Source of the DNA: Poecilobothrus nobilitatus
Taxonomy: Eukaryota > Arthropoda > Insecta > Diptera > Dolichopodidae
NCBI GenBank assembly: GCA_947095535.1
Contig: OX352773.1
Coordinates: forward strand, 92,352,670-92,416,669
DNA length: 64,000 nucleotides
Reading direction: 5' to 3'
In this document: in pieces, positions 38,646 to 51,779 of the stretch
Layout of the letters: every line of letters begins with the position of its first letter
Numbering within the stretch: position 1 is the first letter of the stretch
Made by a program: the position numbers and the translations under genes
The notes under the pieces: model-generated
The model's database searches: none
What the model was told of the DNA's origin: nothing
What the model saw: only the letters and a program-made list of their open reading frames with translations

Positions 38646-40292
38646 TTAACGTTTTCTAAATAAAAACGAGAAAGAATACAGTTGCCTTTGTCAACTCTTA
38701 GATACCGGTACGAACCGTTAGTATGTTCACAGCCTGTCACTTTGCTTACAATACTATTTTTTTAATATTTTCGTATTTTAAAATAATTTGGGTGAATTTT
38801 ATAATTTCTAGGACTATGGGTTGTACATATATTCAAACTATATGTTTATACATTCTTCAAAAGCAGATTCTAACCTTCCATATAACGATTATCAATCCAA
38901 AACTTTTTCAAATATTCTATAGTACCATTTAATACTAAGTGGTAAATGTTTATTAAATTTACTTAGTACAAAATAGTAAATTTAATTTTAAATATTATAT
39001 TATATTAATGCGCACATGTATATTTATTATGTTATAAGTATATCGCCATACATTGCAATATTTCTTTTAAAATATTTCCATTCGTAGAATAATTTCTTAT
39101 AAGTACAATAAAATACATATACTCGTATGTATGTAAATACGGCGCTATATAATATACATCTATACTCTTATCATTCATTCATCAGTGACATATACGATAT
39201 GTAAATAAAAATGATATTATATAAGTATGTATGTACATCAATATCATATAAATAAAAATTCTTCAAGCAACCGTTATGTTGTTTATTTATTTAAATTTTT
39301 TTGTACTACGCATTATATCCTCAACAATTTCAAATTATTGAGTAAAACAAAATGCAAAAAATTCGTTAAAGAAATTTGTTAGAAAATTTGAAAAAATCAA
39401 GTAACACTTTCGTCAATTATAAAGTAACCCTATATTATTAAAAAAAGTTGTAAACAGAAATAAGAGTATAACGTTGAAGCTTTAATTTTTGTGTATTACA
39501 TCAAAAAAATGTTAACAGGTGTTCAAATTACAGGTGTTTAAAAATAGGAAATTTTCAGTTTTTGACCCCTTACAGCTCCTAAACGAGGGGTGATACAAAA
39601 AAAATTTCTGAAATGACTCATACTTATTTTCAAAGATCTAACTTCTGTCAAAATTTCAAGTTTCCAACTTAAATCGTTTAGAAGATAAAAGGGTTAAAGG
39701 ATTTTGCAAAATTTGAGTTTCGCATAACGGTAAATTAAGGCACTGTATGCCACAGCTATATATTTATTGTATATATACTTTTAAAGCTAATAAAAGCAGT
39801 AATCGTTTTCAAAATGAAGATATACCTTATACAACTTGTGCTATAACAATTTAAATATAGAGCTTTTTTGAACCTTTGGGGAGCTTTTGCTCCGTAACGG
39901 GTGGGGCTAAAAAAAAAGTTATTAAAAATAAAATTAATATTTTTGTGAGATCTATCAGCAGTTAAAATTTCATAGTTCTATTTCAAAAAAAATGTGGGGA
40001 TCTAAAAGTTAGGTGTTCGAGAACTACCCGAAGTTTTGGTTGGAACTCAACCAAAAAAAATAGGGAACCTACAAATTTCTCCCAGAATATTTTGTGTAAA
40101 TTTCAAGATTCTAGTTTTCTTAGTTTTTGAGTTAGCGTGCTGACGGACGGACGGACGGACATGGCTCAATCGACTTAGAATTTTTTTCTGATCCGATCCA
40201 TACCTTTGAAGGTATATCTAGCTCGCTTATTTCGAGGTGTTACAAACGGAGGAGTAATTTTATTATACCCGATACTTATCGTACGGGTATAA
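38646..40292 (+). repeat. R-family repeat, least interrupted copy R3
   Basis: This copy shows the family order: GTTAGTATGTTCACAGCCTG, a GTACAAAATAGTAAATTTAA block, CAGTGACATATACGATATG, a TACTACGCATTATATCCTC block, the cassette shared with S (39525-39740), GGAGCTTTTGCTCCGTAACG, CTACCCGAAGTTTTGG, the GGAC run (40141-40160), and the terminal hairpin 40263-40292. No open frame of interest is present. It may be non-autonomous or 5'-truncated. Confidence 0.7.
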
Positions 40293-40820
40293 AAAACGTA
40301 AATTTCTAAATTTTGACAAAATTAATTTTGAAAATTTGACGAATTTGATTTTGAAAAAAGATAAATATACATAATTTTAAAAAGGACAAATTTGAAGTGA
40401 AAAGATTATATTAAAGTCAGAATTCATAATTTAATAAAAAACTTTAATAAAAATGTTAAAGAATTTGATATAAGTCATAAAATGTAAGTGTTCAATATAT
40501 TTTAAAATCCATACTTTTCTTTACAGCATCAAATTATATGATCGTAAATCGTTTTTAAAATTTTGGATTAAATATTATAAAACAACAAAAAAGAATTTTT
40601 TTTTCAAATCTTAAAACCACAATTTATTTAAATTTACCTTCGACACACTTTACTGTATAGTGAGATTTAATATACCAAATCGTTTTATATCAGTTTATTC
40701 TCTTCTTTTCACATAATAAGTCTTATTACTATCTATTTCTTTCAATTTTGTTTTTTCGAGTAGCATAGAAATTTTTGGTCAGGTGGTGAGAGTGGCCCAT
40801 CTAATTAATAGATAATCTTT

Positions 40821-42632
40821 GGTTTAAATAGAATAAAGAGGTATTTGTGTAAATTGTAAAATAAATAAAGAATGTTTACTTATATTTTAAAGGAATTTTT
40901 TTTATACCTACCTACTCGTATACGCGAACAAAATATTATCCACCAAGCCTTAAGTAAAGAGGCCAAGAACTGAAAGCACAAAAATGTAGTTGTGAGAGAA
41001 TTGCAATCGATTCTGACGTATCGCGCGTATGAATAATTTCACAATTGATGTGAGTCTCGATTATAGCCATATAAGCGTGTACAAAATTTTAAAGTATGAT
41101 AGTACTCTCGACGTATACTATTACGATATTGAGGTAATTTATCTTAAGAAGCTTTTAAAATAAAAAATTTAAAGGAAGACAATTTTTTAAATGCATATTT
41201 ATGAATGAAAACATTATATTTTAAAATATTTTTCTTTAATGTATTATGTAAAAAGATGCGACTTTAATTTTCTCTTTGGACCAAATTGAATAAAATAAAT
41301 AGTTTTTGTGTTATTTCAAGATTTATAGTTGGCCCCTTATTTTTTTACATAAGACTACGTGTAAATTTGTTAAAAGCTGACCCACTATTAAGCTTTTACT
41401 CTCTGCACTTCATGACCTGATAATTGATGTGAGTCTCGATATCCACTATCGGAGTATATACATACTCATTTTGAGTTCATAATAGTAAAAGCTATCGAAT
41501 GAATTTTTTAAGTAAACTGAAAATAAATTAGATGAAAATTATTAGATTTATTGAAAAAATTGAAAGATGAAAATAATTTAATAATAAAAAATAGTAATAT
41601 CCACTATCAGACTATCGAATGAATTTTTAGTAACTAAAAATAGTAACTGAAATTAAATTAATAATATCCTTGGTAAAAATTTGTAGTTGAGTTAATAATA
41701 ATACCAATATTAAATAGTGATAATTATTAATTACTGAAGCTCAGTATTTATTGTATTATTTATAATATTATTTTTAGTTACTAAATAATTCATTCGATAG
41801 TCCGATAGTGGATATTACTATTTTATTTTCAGTAATTTAGGTAATTGATTAATGATTGTGTTATATCCCACACATATATATATTGTGTTATATATTACTA
41901 AGATATATAATAGAATAGTGACATATATATGTATTAGAATACTGACATAATTCAAGTATGGAAAGGATAATATAAAATATTCACTGAGAAATTTACATTT
42001 AATTTCAATGGGATAAAGTAGTTTATGTGTAAAATATAGGAAAAATGTGAAATTGTTTTTTTTTTGTTTTTGTTTTATTAGAGCGTAGTTTCATACACCA
42101 TATATTCTACTAAAGTATTTTTAAGGTTATGATAAATTTGACTTTTCGTTCATTATATAGTGCCATTGTCTTCATATATAATTTTACATAATAAGGTTTA
42201 CACACGTCTAAATGGGATAGTAATATGGGATATTCGCACGGGTATCCTACAGTTGATATGGTCAGATCTTCATTATTCGTCGTTATAGATGCGAAATATG
42301 TAACGGCACATTTTTCTCAAAGATAAATAAAAGCAAGATCTTATCGAGAAAATGAAAAAAAATATGTAAGTAAAACGTAAATTGTTCATATTTATTATGT
42401 ATTAAGTATTGCATCAGATTAGTATTACTAATAAGTTTTAATTAAGTTATAAAAAAGTTAAGTTATAAAATTGAAAGAGAAAATCAGTACATCATTTAAA
42501 ATGTTAAATTTATTCAAATAAAATAAAATAAATTTAAATAATAACATAAAAAGGTAAATGTAGTTAAGTTTTTTTGATATCGTTTTATTCTAATTACTTT
42601 TAATAAATTGAATATTTTATTTTGCAAAAAAA
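40821..42632. other. AT-rich stretch with a long hairpin and short direct repeats
   Basis: The motif ATTGATGTGAGTCTCGAT occurs at about 41045 and 41415. A hairpin spans 41590-41822. The segment 41980-42010 resembles 36298-36320 (ACTGAGAAATTTACATTTAA versus a close variant). Around 42200-42300 is a less AT-rich patch with no assignment, perhaps the 5' flank of the transposase gene that follows. No gene is seen. Confidence 0.4.
41590..41822. repeat. ~53-bp inverted repeat with 125-bp loop
   Basis: The arm 41590-41642 and the arm 41768-41822 pair with few mismatches and a short gap. Both include TAATATCCACTATC(A/G)GACT and ATCGAATGAAT. A third partial copy lies near 41440-41500. It is likely a MITE. 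Confidence 0.75.
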
Positions 42633-44160
42633 ATGCGGCCTGGATTCAAGAGATCTTTTGTTTGGGAATATTTCACTAAAGAGAGGAACAGTGTAAAGTG
42701 CTAACTAAAATTTTCGGGAAATACGTCAAATTTGAACGATCATTTGCGTCGTAGGCATCCCACGTATATAAAAGATGATGAAGCAACAAGTTCTCGTACA
42801 ACAAGTACATTACCTTCAACTTCGGCCAGTAATACCAATCAACCGTCCGTATCCACTGAACACAGCACAAATATACACACAAAAACAAGACGATTACCTT
42901 CTTCTGTCCAACAAAATATAAATCAACCATTTCAAAATATAAATGTACCTTCCACCTCAACACAAACACAACAAGATAGCGACATAATATTGATTTCAGA
43001 AGATCCATCCACAAGTAATGTTTCAAAAAAAGCAAAAAGACCACTTCAAACTAAGGTAATAGTAAGGGGCAGTAGATCAGAATTATCGGAATCGGAAAGA
43101 AAAAGCATTGATGATTCTTTAATAAAAATGATAACGAAATATTTGCAACCTCTTTCCATTGTCGAAAATGAAAGTTTCTGGGAATATTCTAAAAAATTAA
43201 ATTCGTTATACTCATTACCGAATCGAAAACTATGTTGCCATATAAATATGAGCAAACATTCATTAAGTTAAAAAGCATCCTCGAAAGCGTCAAATATCTT
43301 TCAATTGCAACTGATCATATATCTGACTGACAGCAAACGAGCGTTTTTATCGGTTACTAGTCATTACATTTTGAACAACGAGTTGAAGTCCTCCGTGTTA
43401 TGGTATTAAAGAGATGTCGTAAAATCATACCAGCGAAAATATCGCTAATATTTTAAAAAATGTTTTTAAAGATTGGGGAATAACAAAAAAAGTTGTGACA
43501 GTAGTTACGGATAATGCTTCCAATATGAAAAAAGCTGTTATAGATAACTTAAAAAAGCATCACCATCCTTCTACACACTAAACTTATGTGTTGTATACCC
43601 TAAACTTATGTGTTACTGATGCTATAAAAAATTCTGATGAGGTTTCACGGCTGCTAACAAAATGTAGAACAATAGTGACCCATTTTAGTCATAGCGTCAT
43701 AGCTACCGAAAAATTAAAAAGTATTGAGTTGAAACTTAAGCAAGATGTTGCTACTATGTGGAACTCATTTTTATTAATGTTGGAAAGAGTTTGTTTAATT
43801 AAAGAACCCTTATCAGCAATTATAAGATTTTCAAACAATCCACCAGCATTTTTTAATGTAAATGAATGGCAGTTTATATCAGATTTAATAAAAATTTTAA
43901 AACCGGTAGAGAGCGTGACGACAGAACTATCAGGTCAAAAATATCCAACCATGTCATCAGTCATACCATTGGTCTGAGGGCTGCAACACACTTTAAAAAA
44001 TTTTAACAGTCCAAATATAAACTCCAATTTGTTCAGGACCCGAGTGTTGGATAACATAACTAGAAGGTTAGCAATTTTTGGAAGGTGGTAAAATGTGCGT
44101 AAAGGCAACATTTTTTGACCCAAAGTTCAAAAAGATAGCTTTTGGAAATTATTTATTTTG
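42633..44160 (+). pseudogene. hAT transposase pseudogene, ZBED1-like, 3'-truncated
   Basis: ATG at 42633 gives MRPGFKRSFVWEYFTK and a BED finger whose first CxxC is destroyed by a stop, while LNDHLRRRHP remains. A Ser/Thr/Pro-rich linker follows (42770-43070). Then IDDSLIKMITKYLQPLSIVE, a frame change, a LKSILESVKYLSIATD segment, VVTVVTDNASNMKKAVIDN, and LNLCVTDAIKNSDEVSRLL. The last pieces are WNSFLLMLERVCLIKEPLSA, KPVESVTTELSGQKYPTMSS and ATFFDPKFKKIAF at about 44110-44145. The gene stops where S2 begins; the dimerisation domain is not seen on the far side. Several stops make it inactive. Confidence 0.9.
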
Positions 44161-44177
44161 ATGTATTTTAAGGTTAA

Positions 44178-44830
44178 ACAAGACAGAATGTAAACGGTTT
44201 TTAAAAGCGAACATTTCCAAAAGATAATACAAACTGTTTAGAATTGTGATTTGCACCAAAATTTGAAAATTTAATTTAGGAAAAAATTTGAAAATAAGAT
44301 TTTTTTGCAATTTTGAGGGACTGCAAGTTCGGAACCCTATATAACTAAGAAAACTCGTTCTTGCAAAAGAAAAATGTGTACCTACTGGTCCCTAAGTTAC
44401 AGGTGTTTAAAAATAGCAAATTTTAAATTTTTAAGCCCTAATAGGTCATAAACAAGGGATGATCCAAAATAATATCTGAGGAAACTTATATTAATTCTAA
44501 AAGTTCTTTCTTACCTCAAAATTTTAAGTCCCTATCTAAAACTGTGCCGGAGTTATGAAGATAGAAAATCATTCAAAATTTGGTTTTCTCATAACGGTAA
44601 ATTTAAATAATAAATTTAAAAACATTGTATAATTTTGATATTGATTCACAAAAGTAAAGAAAATTTCTGTCGAATGGCGTTTTCAAATTGCAAAATTATT
44701 AGGCAGATCATGAGATATACGTATTTAAAAATAAAGCTTTTTCAAAGTTGGAGGGGCTGCAGCTCCGTAATGGATGGGGCTACATGAGAAAGTTGTTCTA
44801 CAAAGTTGTTCTCTATCTGTTTAATAATGT
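44178..44830 (-). repeat. S-family element, inverted copy S2
   Basis: The copy starts with the S right terminus (AACAAGACAGAATGTAAAC, then GGTTTTTAAAAGCG and ACATTTCCAAAA). It runs through one unit containing GCCGGAGTTATGAAGATAGA and CATAACGGTAAATTTAAAT to a GCAGCTCCGTAATGG block near 44760. It has one ~476-bp unit where S1 has two, and lacks the GTCC end. Confidence 0.8.
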
Positions 44831-45109
44831 TTATATATAAAAAAAAATCAAATGTTTATTATTTATACAGAATCCAATTTTAGCTTTTGATTTTTTATAC
44901 ACAAACCAAATTTAGTCAATTTTAAAAAACTCCGATTTTAAGTCGTTAATAGCAACTTAAAAGCAGCTATAAACAAAATTAAAATTTAAGTTACTGCTAA
45001 GATAAAATCGATTTTAAAAGTGTCATTAGTAAGCAATTTTCGTTAGTAAAACATTAAGTCGTTAATAACAACTTAGTGAAAGCTCATTAGTAAGGACCTC
45101 TATTTCTTT
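44831..45109. other. AT-rich stretch with TTAAGTCGTTAATA(A/G) direct repeats
   Basis: The motif AAGTCGTTAATAGCAACTTA at about 44940 recurs with one change at about 45056. No gene is seen. Confidence 0.5.
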
Positions 45110-46350
45110 AATTCTTTCGCTATTAGATTAATTTATATTTTTTTTGTTTATTATTATTTCTATAATTTCGTGATCACTTATTTTATTATTGGTACAATTT
45201 TGGACCGCTAGATGTTGCATGTTTGTAACTACTTAATCAATAATGGTTTGTGTCAATTGTGTTGTATTAAACAATTTTCATTACATATCTTTGTAAATCT
45301 CTTTTATATATTTAATTTTTACACCACTCTATATTAAAATCACCAACTAATATAATATCATTTGCTAATTCAGTTATCATTTCAATGAGATGCTTTAAAA
45401 ATAAACAATACTCTCTTTCTGAACTATTTGGTGATCTATACAGAGCAGCAATAACAAAAACGAAATCTTCACATTTAAATTGAGATAACAATAGCCAAAT
45501 TTTAGAAACAACACTTTTTTGTATTACTCGGTTAATTTTCTATTTGTTTTTATAGTTAATTGCTTCACCTCCAGTTCTCGATAAATTCGATTTATAGATT
45601 ATGTTTAAATAACCTGGTATGTTATATTCATTTTCATTAATTTCATTAGTAATATTCGTTTCACTTAAAATTATAAAATCATTATCTAATTCATTACAAA
45701 TCAATACAATATCTTCAAAATTATTTAATAAACCTTGTATATTTGTATAAATACTTTTTATTTTCTTAAATTGCTAATATCCAATTAATTATTTTTTTAT
45801 TATGTCTTTGTTTTATACACGCGGCATAATCTACTCGTTGTTTTATGATTACGTCTAAATTGAATTTTTATTTGCTCAAATACAATTGATGCATTTTATA
45901 ATTTCTTCTATGTTACACTCATTCGTTTTATGATATAAATGAGCAAGTCTCCTTTTTTTTTTGCAGCTTTGTGGTTAAAACCCTTACATTTGAAACACAT
46001 TAATACCTATATTCAATCATACCCCTTACATTTTTCTTACCCAACATTCAATTTTTCAGAGGCCAACACTTTCGGAAAATATTCTTCATCTATTTCTAAA
46101 ATTGCGTAATAGTTTGTTTATCTTTGTTTTTAATTTTATAATATTTCGCTAAGTAATTTAATATCGCAATTTTCCATCATAAAATTCTGCAGATTAACTT
46201 TTTCGATACATACTTAAAACTCATATTTGCTATTATAATTTATGGATGCATTTTTTTGGGACTTTGATTTCATAGTTGTCTACCAAGTTATCTTCTAATA
46301 TTTTTTTAATTTTAGGAAAAAGTTGTCAAACAAGTAAAGAACAACAACTT
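45110..46350 (-). pseudogene. Non-LTR retrotransposon fragment: ORF1 zinc knuckles and endonuclease
   Basis: The minus strand from about 46000 to 45850 gives CFKCKGFNHKA and a second and third Cys/His cluster ending KCINC, like gag-type ORF1 of jockey elements. After a gap, 45790 to 45120 gives NIQGLLNN, LSETNI, GGEAINY, VIAALYRSPNSS, LVGDFNI and a final (K)ISDHEII, which are the ordered motifs of the apurinic-type endonuclease that nicks the target for reverse transcription. RT is absent downstream. Frameshifts are frequent. This is a 3'-truncated piece, the opposite of the usual 5' truncation, so a later deletion is likely. Confidence 0.8.
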
Positions 46351-49300
46351 TGCCGTAAAACATGTTTTGATCCGACTAACTTTAAGTTTTATTTAATTAA
46401 ATAACATATTTCATACATATTACAATACGCTATAAGCATTATAGGAACAAATTTTTTTTGTTTTTTTATCTTTTTTATATTATTCTCTTCTTGATGACGC
46501 AAAATTCAAACTGTAAAATTTTTGTTTGATTCAATATAAATATACATTTTATGTTCAGTTAAAAAAATTCTCAGGTTAAAAATAAAAATTTTATTAGTTA
46601 CTAAACACATACATAAATAAATTTTATCACAAAATCCACAGGTATAATAATAAATAAAACAAAATTGTCATAACATATACATGCATATGTATATATATGT
46701 AGTTAGAAAAAAAACATTGGTCTTGCTGTAAACCAAAAATAAAGATCTAAAACTTCAACAGAAATAAAATTCGTCTTTATCCAATAATTTACTTTTTAAA
46801 ACCCGTCAACTATTTTTAAGTTTAACTATAGATATATGTATATATTTGTAAGTCAAGCTTCATATAAATAATTACTAAAATTATAAGGTCGAAATATTAT
46901 ATTTCAAGCTAAAAATATATACAACTATAATTAAAATTGCAAAATAGTTCACTTTATTTGTAAATATTTGAAATTTTGACACGAGCAAATTTTTTACAGC
47001 TGATTTTAAATAAATTGTTAAAGTACATTATACTTTTGACAGTTCAAAACTAATTCCAAAAGTACTAAGATTCACGCAGTTTGTTTGATACCTATATAAA
47101 CATAAGGTGAATATCTAGAAACGTACGGTTTACATGAGCATTAGCTCCTTTAATTTCTGCTACGTTCATATTATTTTTTTTTTAAGAAATTTATTTTATA
47201 GTTTTTGTTTTTAATTAAGGTAAAAGAGGAATAACTATGGATTGTCGATTATCTCAATAAATGTTTTTACATTTAGAAATTATTTTGTGCATCTTTTGTT
47301 ACATATATTCTTTTTTGTTCTATAAATTTATTATATTTTTAACATATATGTATTTTATCAACTAAATTAATTTCAGAAATTAAAAAAAAAATTACCAAAC
47401 CATTGATCGGAGATAAATTATTCTAATAAGACACAAAATCTGACATGATTAAAATAAGAAGTATAGGTGCGTTACTTAGATAAGTTGATGCTAAATGCTA
47501 ATAATAGTGATCTTTAAATCCACCATCACCACCTACTTATTATTTAAAACTTACATATTTATTAATTTTTCTTCAATAAAAAATTCTAATTTTCATACAA
47601 TAAAATTTAATTTAATTTTTTAATTTTAAAAAATGAAAAGCAAATAAAAATCAAAGCACCTAAATAAAAATGTATATATAAAAGAATGCATGTGTGCGTG
47701 TTTATACTTGCCAATTACCTTAATTCATTCAATTCAATTTTTATTTGAAAAATTTTATTTTCAGTCCAAAATTTCGTTATATAATTTTTGCACGTATATT
47801 TTTTTTTGCACAGATTAAGTCAAAAATCACCACCTTTTTTCTTATGTGTCATGTCTAAGAAAAAAAAGAAAAAAATTTATTTAAATTACAAAATCATTCA
47901 ATTGTTGTTTTCCTTTTTGTTTCTTATTATATTTCTTAATAGCAGCAATATTTCCAGCTCTGGAGTTTTGAAATTCATAATTTAGGATATAAAATAAACA
48001 TTATTTCGAATTGAATTTTTAATACAAATTTACGTTTAGTTTAAATTATCTAAATATAACTAAATCTTAATTTAACTTTTGTTAAAACAATCCTAATTCT
48101 AAGCTAAAGGTTTGATGAAAGGGTGACAGTTTTAGTTTTAATTCTATAAAATTGGAATAATATAAAATATTGACAAAAAAATAATATAGACGAAATAGAC
48201 ATAATATGTTATAACATATTTTTGTCTACTATAGACCAAAAAATACAGTACATTTGACCAGACCAGACTAGATTTCTACAATATTAACGGACATTACACT
48301 AGAGCTATCCGTGCCTTAATTATAAGGGCTTAAAGTTATATGTTATTAACAAAATAAGTATCACTTAATGCCCTTTTTTCACAAAATTACGATATTTGCG
48401 TAACAAATTTTTTTGCACAAATATTTCCCTTTTATTATCTCTGCATTTTGAGTATACAATACAAGCCCTTTTTTGGCTTAAAAATTTTGTAGGTTATTGA
48501 GACAAAATCTTGATAATGTTTCCAAACATCCAAAAAACATCCAAAAAAAGTTTCATACCATTATTTGAGATTCTTTTTTATTTAGGTTTTGCAGCCTCCT
48601 CATTTATTACCATATGTGATCTATCAGGAAGAGTGGTTACCTAATGTTGTGTTGGGTTCATTGAATCTAAAATCTAAAATTGAAGAATTTCCGTTTGAAA
48701 ACAAAAAAACATATTTTTACACAGAGTTGCTTCAAATAATATGAGGTATATGTTAATTCCTTCAAAAAAAAAAGAATTCAGCCACAAAACACGCAGAAAC
48801 GATTACAAGAGATATAATCACATATACCCTTACATATATATGTATTTATAAGTACACATAATATGTAAATATCAACTTATATGGAATATAATTTATTTTA
48901 GTGCCAAATTTATTTTCATGGTGATAGAAAGGTAGGTATAAGGTATGGGGATAGAAAGGTAGGTACCGTTATTTATGATGAGTTCTGTTCGTAAATTAAA
49001 TGTTCCAATGAAATTTTGAATAGACTTTTATTTGACTGTCACCTAAACGATTGAAGGTAATATAACCTTTCATTTCAAGCGATAAGAAGAGGTAAAGCAA
49101 AAAAACAAAATTATATGCCAAGAGGTAATCAGATTCTTTCAACAATGTTCCTATAAAATTCTGTTTTTAATTTCACCCCGTTTCAAAAATATTTGAATGA
49201 TGATTGTTGAGTTCGAAAAATGTTTAAAAAAAGGGGGACGATAAGAATGAATACTGTGATAAGATGCTTAAAAAATGGAATTTAAATATTTTCACAAAAT

Positions 49301-50439
49301 GTAGATAAAAAGGTATTTTTTTGTGTGGTTGATTATGGGTTTTGTTAACAAATTACTTTATCAGACAAGTTACTGAAGAAGCTGATGCTTTAATTTCAGT
49401 TCTTGTTATATGTTTTTTTACTACATTTTTTATTTTTTTCATCATCAACTTATTCTTGAACTGATTGAAAAAAAAAAACAAAAAAACTTTTAAAATATAA
49501 GAAAAAAATTAAGAAACGATGATGAACATTAATCTCATATCTGTATAAGTTTGTCATATTTTACAGTTTTTTCCTTATTTATATCGAAGCGTATATAATA
49601 CATATATGGAAGTCTATATATATGCACATTATTATTTAAATAAAAGTTATACACAAAATATGATTCCTTTGAGATTTATTAGGCCTGCTTCTTGATTATT
49701 ACTTAAAATTTTTCTACAAAAATAAAAAACGCTTGAATATAAAATATTAAAGAAATTTTTAAAATTATTCAATACTTATTATATATGTTATATATGTTAT
49801 ATCAGATGGTAAAATAAATTTGGGCTGGCTGACAAGAGAACATAGTCTAAAGTTAGACAAACCTAAATTTGAATTTTTGAAAGAACTTACCGTTAGGATT
49901 TGATATAATCTTACATTTTATAGTTAATCCTTAATTTTTAAAATCTGTTTTTAACTTTTCATTAAATTTCATTTACTCATTTTGATTCTTGTGTTAGAAT
50001 GAGATGGTATTATATAAACTAGTTAATTTGTAACAATGTTGAGAAATTAGATTAATTTGTAACAATGTTGAGAAACTTTTTCCTAAATACACTAAAATTT
50101 TATTTTTACAATCCAAAATTTATTAAAACAAAATATAAGTAATTTAATAGTATTTTTTTATAGTAGCATCAAAGAAGGGTCAATAAAACAAGACTAAATA
50201 AACTACTGATACTGATACTAAAGTGGAGTTGATTGAAATTAATCAACGACGATTCTTTTATAAAGTTCTTTTCGAATCTTTCGAATAATTTTCTAGAGAA
50301 TATGTGATAATCTTTAAAAAAAAATCTTAAATAAAACTTTAAAGTTTTATAAAAATGTTTAGCGTTTCCGTTGGTTTTTGTACGTTTAGTATCAAATTAT
50401 TAAAAAATTTCTTTTTCCATATTCTCCGGTATTATTCAA
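46351..50439. other. Long AT-rich stretch, almost featureless
   Basis: No domain or bounded element was recognised. The only protein-like piece is 48597-48740 on the plus strand: after an acceptor-like TTTTTATTTAG, a 46-codon frame begins VLQPPHLLPYVIYQEEWLPN and ends at TGA; I cannot assign it. A direct duplication GATTAATTTGTAACAATGTTG... lies around 50025-50070. Confidence 0.4.
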
Positions 50440-50600
50440 GGCTTTTTTTTTTTGATTTTTACGAGGGTTGGTGGAAAACTCGAAAGTCACCAAGAGGAAC
50501 TGCACGTGGTTTCCCAGGGTAGTGTTGGACTTTAACCAACCAAAACTACCCCCTTTTAAAACCAAACTTTAGGATGAAACTTTTAGTACAAATGTACAGC
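50440..50600 (-). repeat. Diverged retroposon tail related to family V
   Basis: On the minus strand the order GTTGG...AAGTCCAACACTACCC, TTGGTGACTTTCGAG, CCACCAACCCTCG and a poly(A)-like run parallels the V1/V2 tail (TCTGACACTACC, TTGGTGTCTTTGGAAG, CCACCTCCCTTAG, poly(A)). It suggests a second subfamily using the same 3' end plan. The homology is weak. Confidence 0.4.
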
Positions 50601-51627
50601 TTGGTTTTTAAGATAGGGATGTGGGAAGGATGGTTGGGGAAATTGAAATTGGGAAATTTGAGATTATGGGAGATGGATAGGAAAATTTGGAGAGATATTT
50701 TGAAAAAAGATGTTAATGTTCTTCTTAAACTTAAGTAATTCGTACACATATGAATTACCAACTTTAGGGAACACATGAAAAGAAATTTTTTGTTCCTATA
50801 CTGATAATGTACGGAAAGCAGTAAAATTATATAGGAATATATTAGAAAACATTTAAAGTTTTTTATTACCTTATGAAATGTCTTAGGAAATGACCTTCAC
50901 CACAGACTAAATAAACTATACAGAGATCAGTTTCATATAAACATTTTTAGTTTTTTTTTTGGAGCCAGACTAATCAGTTTATGGAGCTAGACTAGGTATT
51001 TTAGAATATTTAAATAGCAAAATTAAAAATATTTTTTTCTATTTTCTATTTTTGTAATATTTTGCTATTTAAATAATCTTATTATGCTATTTAAATAATC
51101 TGTAAATAAATAATATTTGTAATATATATGCTATTTAAATATTCTAAAATACTTAGTCTGGATCCAAAAAACGTTCATGCTGGTTCCTAAAAAAGACTTA
51201 AAATTTTTATATGAAACTTTTCGTCTGTATTGTTTATTTAGTCTGTGCCTTTAGTCAGTAATCTTATAGGTATTATGAATGTTATTCGGTTGGATAATAC
51301 CAAAACAAGTTAAAAAAGCGATAATCATCTAAATTCTAAAGTATAAAAAAGAAGTTTTATATAAAAGCTTTGAAGCAGAGTTTGCTCTTATTTAATTTAA
51401 TTATATTTTATTTTATCTAATCAAATGATAGATGTTAATGTTTTAATTACTGTAACATTTTCATTTTCTATTACATATTCAAATTACAAATGTTAAATTT
51501 TATTATAAAAGAATTTAATAAGGAATGTAAATATGTTTGGAATAGAAAAGGAATGTTAAATATGTGAGGGTAAGTTTTTCCAATCATTTAATATAACATT
51601 TAATATAAAATATCTAAGCGACAACTT
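50601..51627. other. AT-rich stretch without gene
   Basis: Inverted ATTTAAATA-rich segments occur near 51000-51160, where TTTTAGAATATTTAAATAGCA and its reverse complement flank about 130 bp. Nothing else is recognised. Confidence 0.4.
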
Positions 51628-51775
51628 TGCTCCAGGAGCAGAAAATTTCGCTGAAAATGTATTAAAACATTGTGCCCATTACTTATCAACTCCTATTTGT
51701 AATTTATTTATTCAATCTCAGTTTTAAATCTGGGATATTGCTCAATTTGTGAATAGAAACTTACATAAGGCCAGT
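51628..51775 (+). pseudogene. Non-LTR reverse transcriptase fragment
   Basis: The plus strand reads SDNFAPGAENFAENVLKHCA, HYLSTPICNLF and, after a frame change, a SGILLNLW.ETYIRPV segment. It resembles RT block 0-1 (PGADGIP..LKNC...LFN.SL..G..P..WK...I.PV). Only about 50 codons survive, and the catalytic FADD region is not present. Confidence 0.65.
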
Positions 51776-51779
51776 CCTA

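Larger units (their letters stand above)
36327..40820. mobile_element. Family A element, copy A2, with three insertions
   Basis: Perfect 15-bp arms AAAGATTATCTATTA (36327-36341 and 40806-40820) are followed inward by an AGATGGG(...)GGCCAC motif on both sides. Between them sit S1 (36526-37830), a MITE (38038-38645) and R3 (38646-40292). Removing those leaves roughly 0.9 kb of A sequence, which matches A1. No coding frame is attributable to A itself. No clear target duplication was found, so the superfamily is open. Confidence 0.65.
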
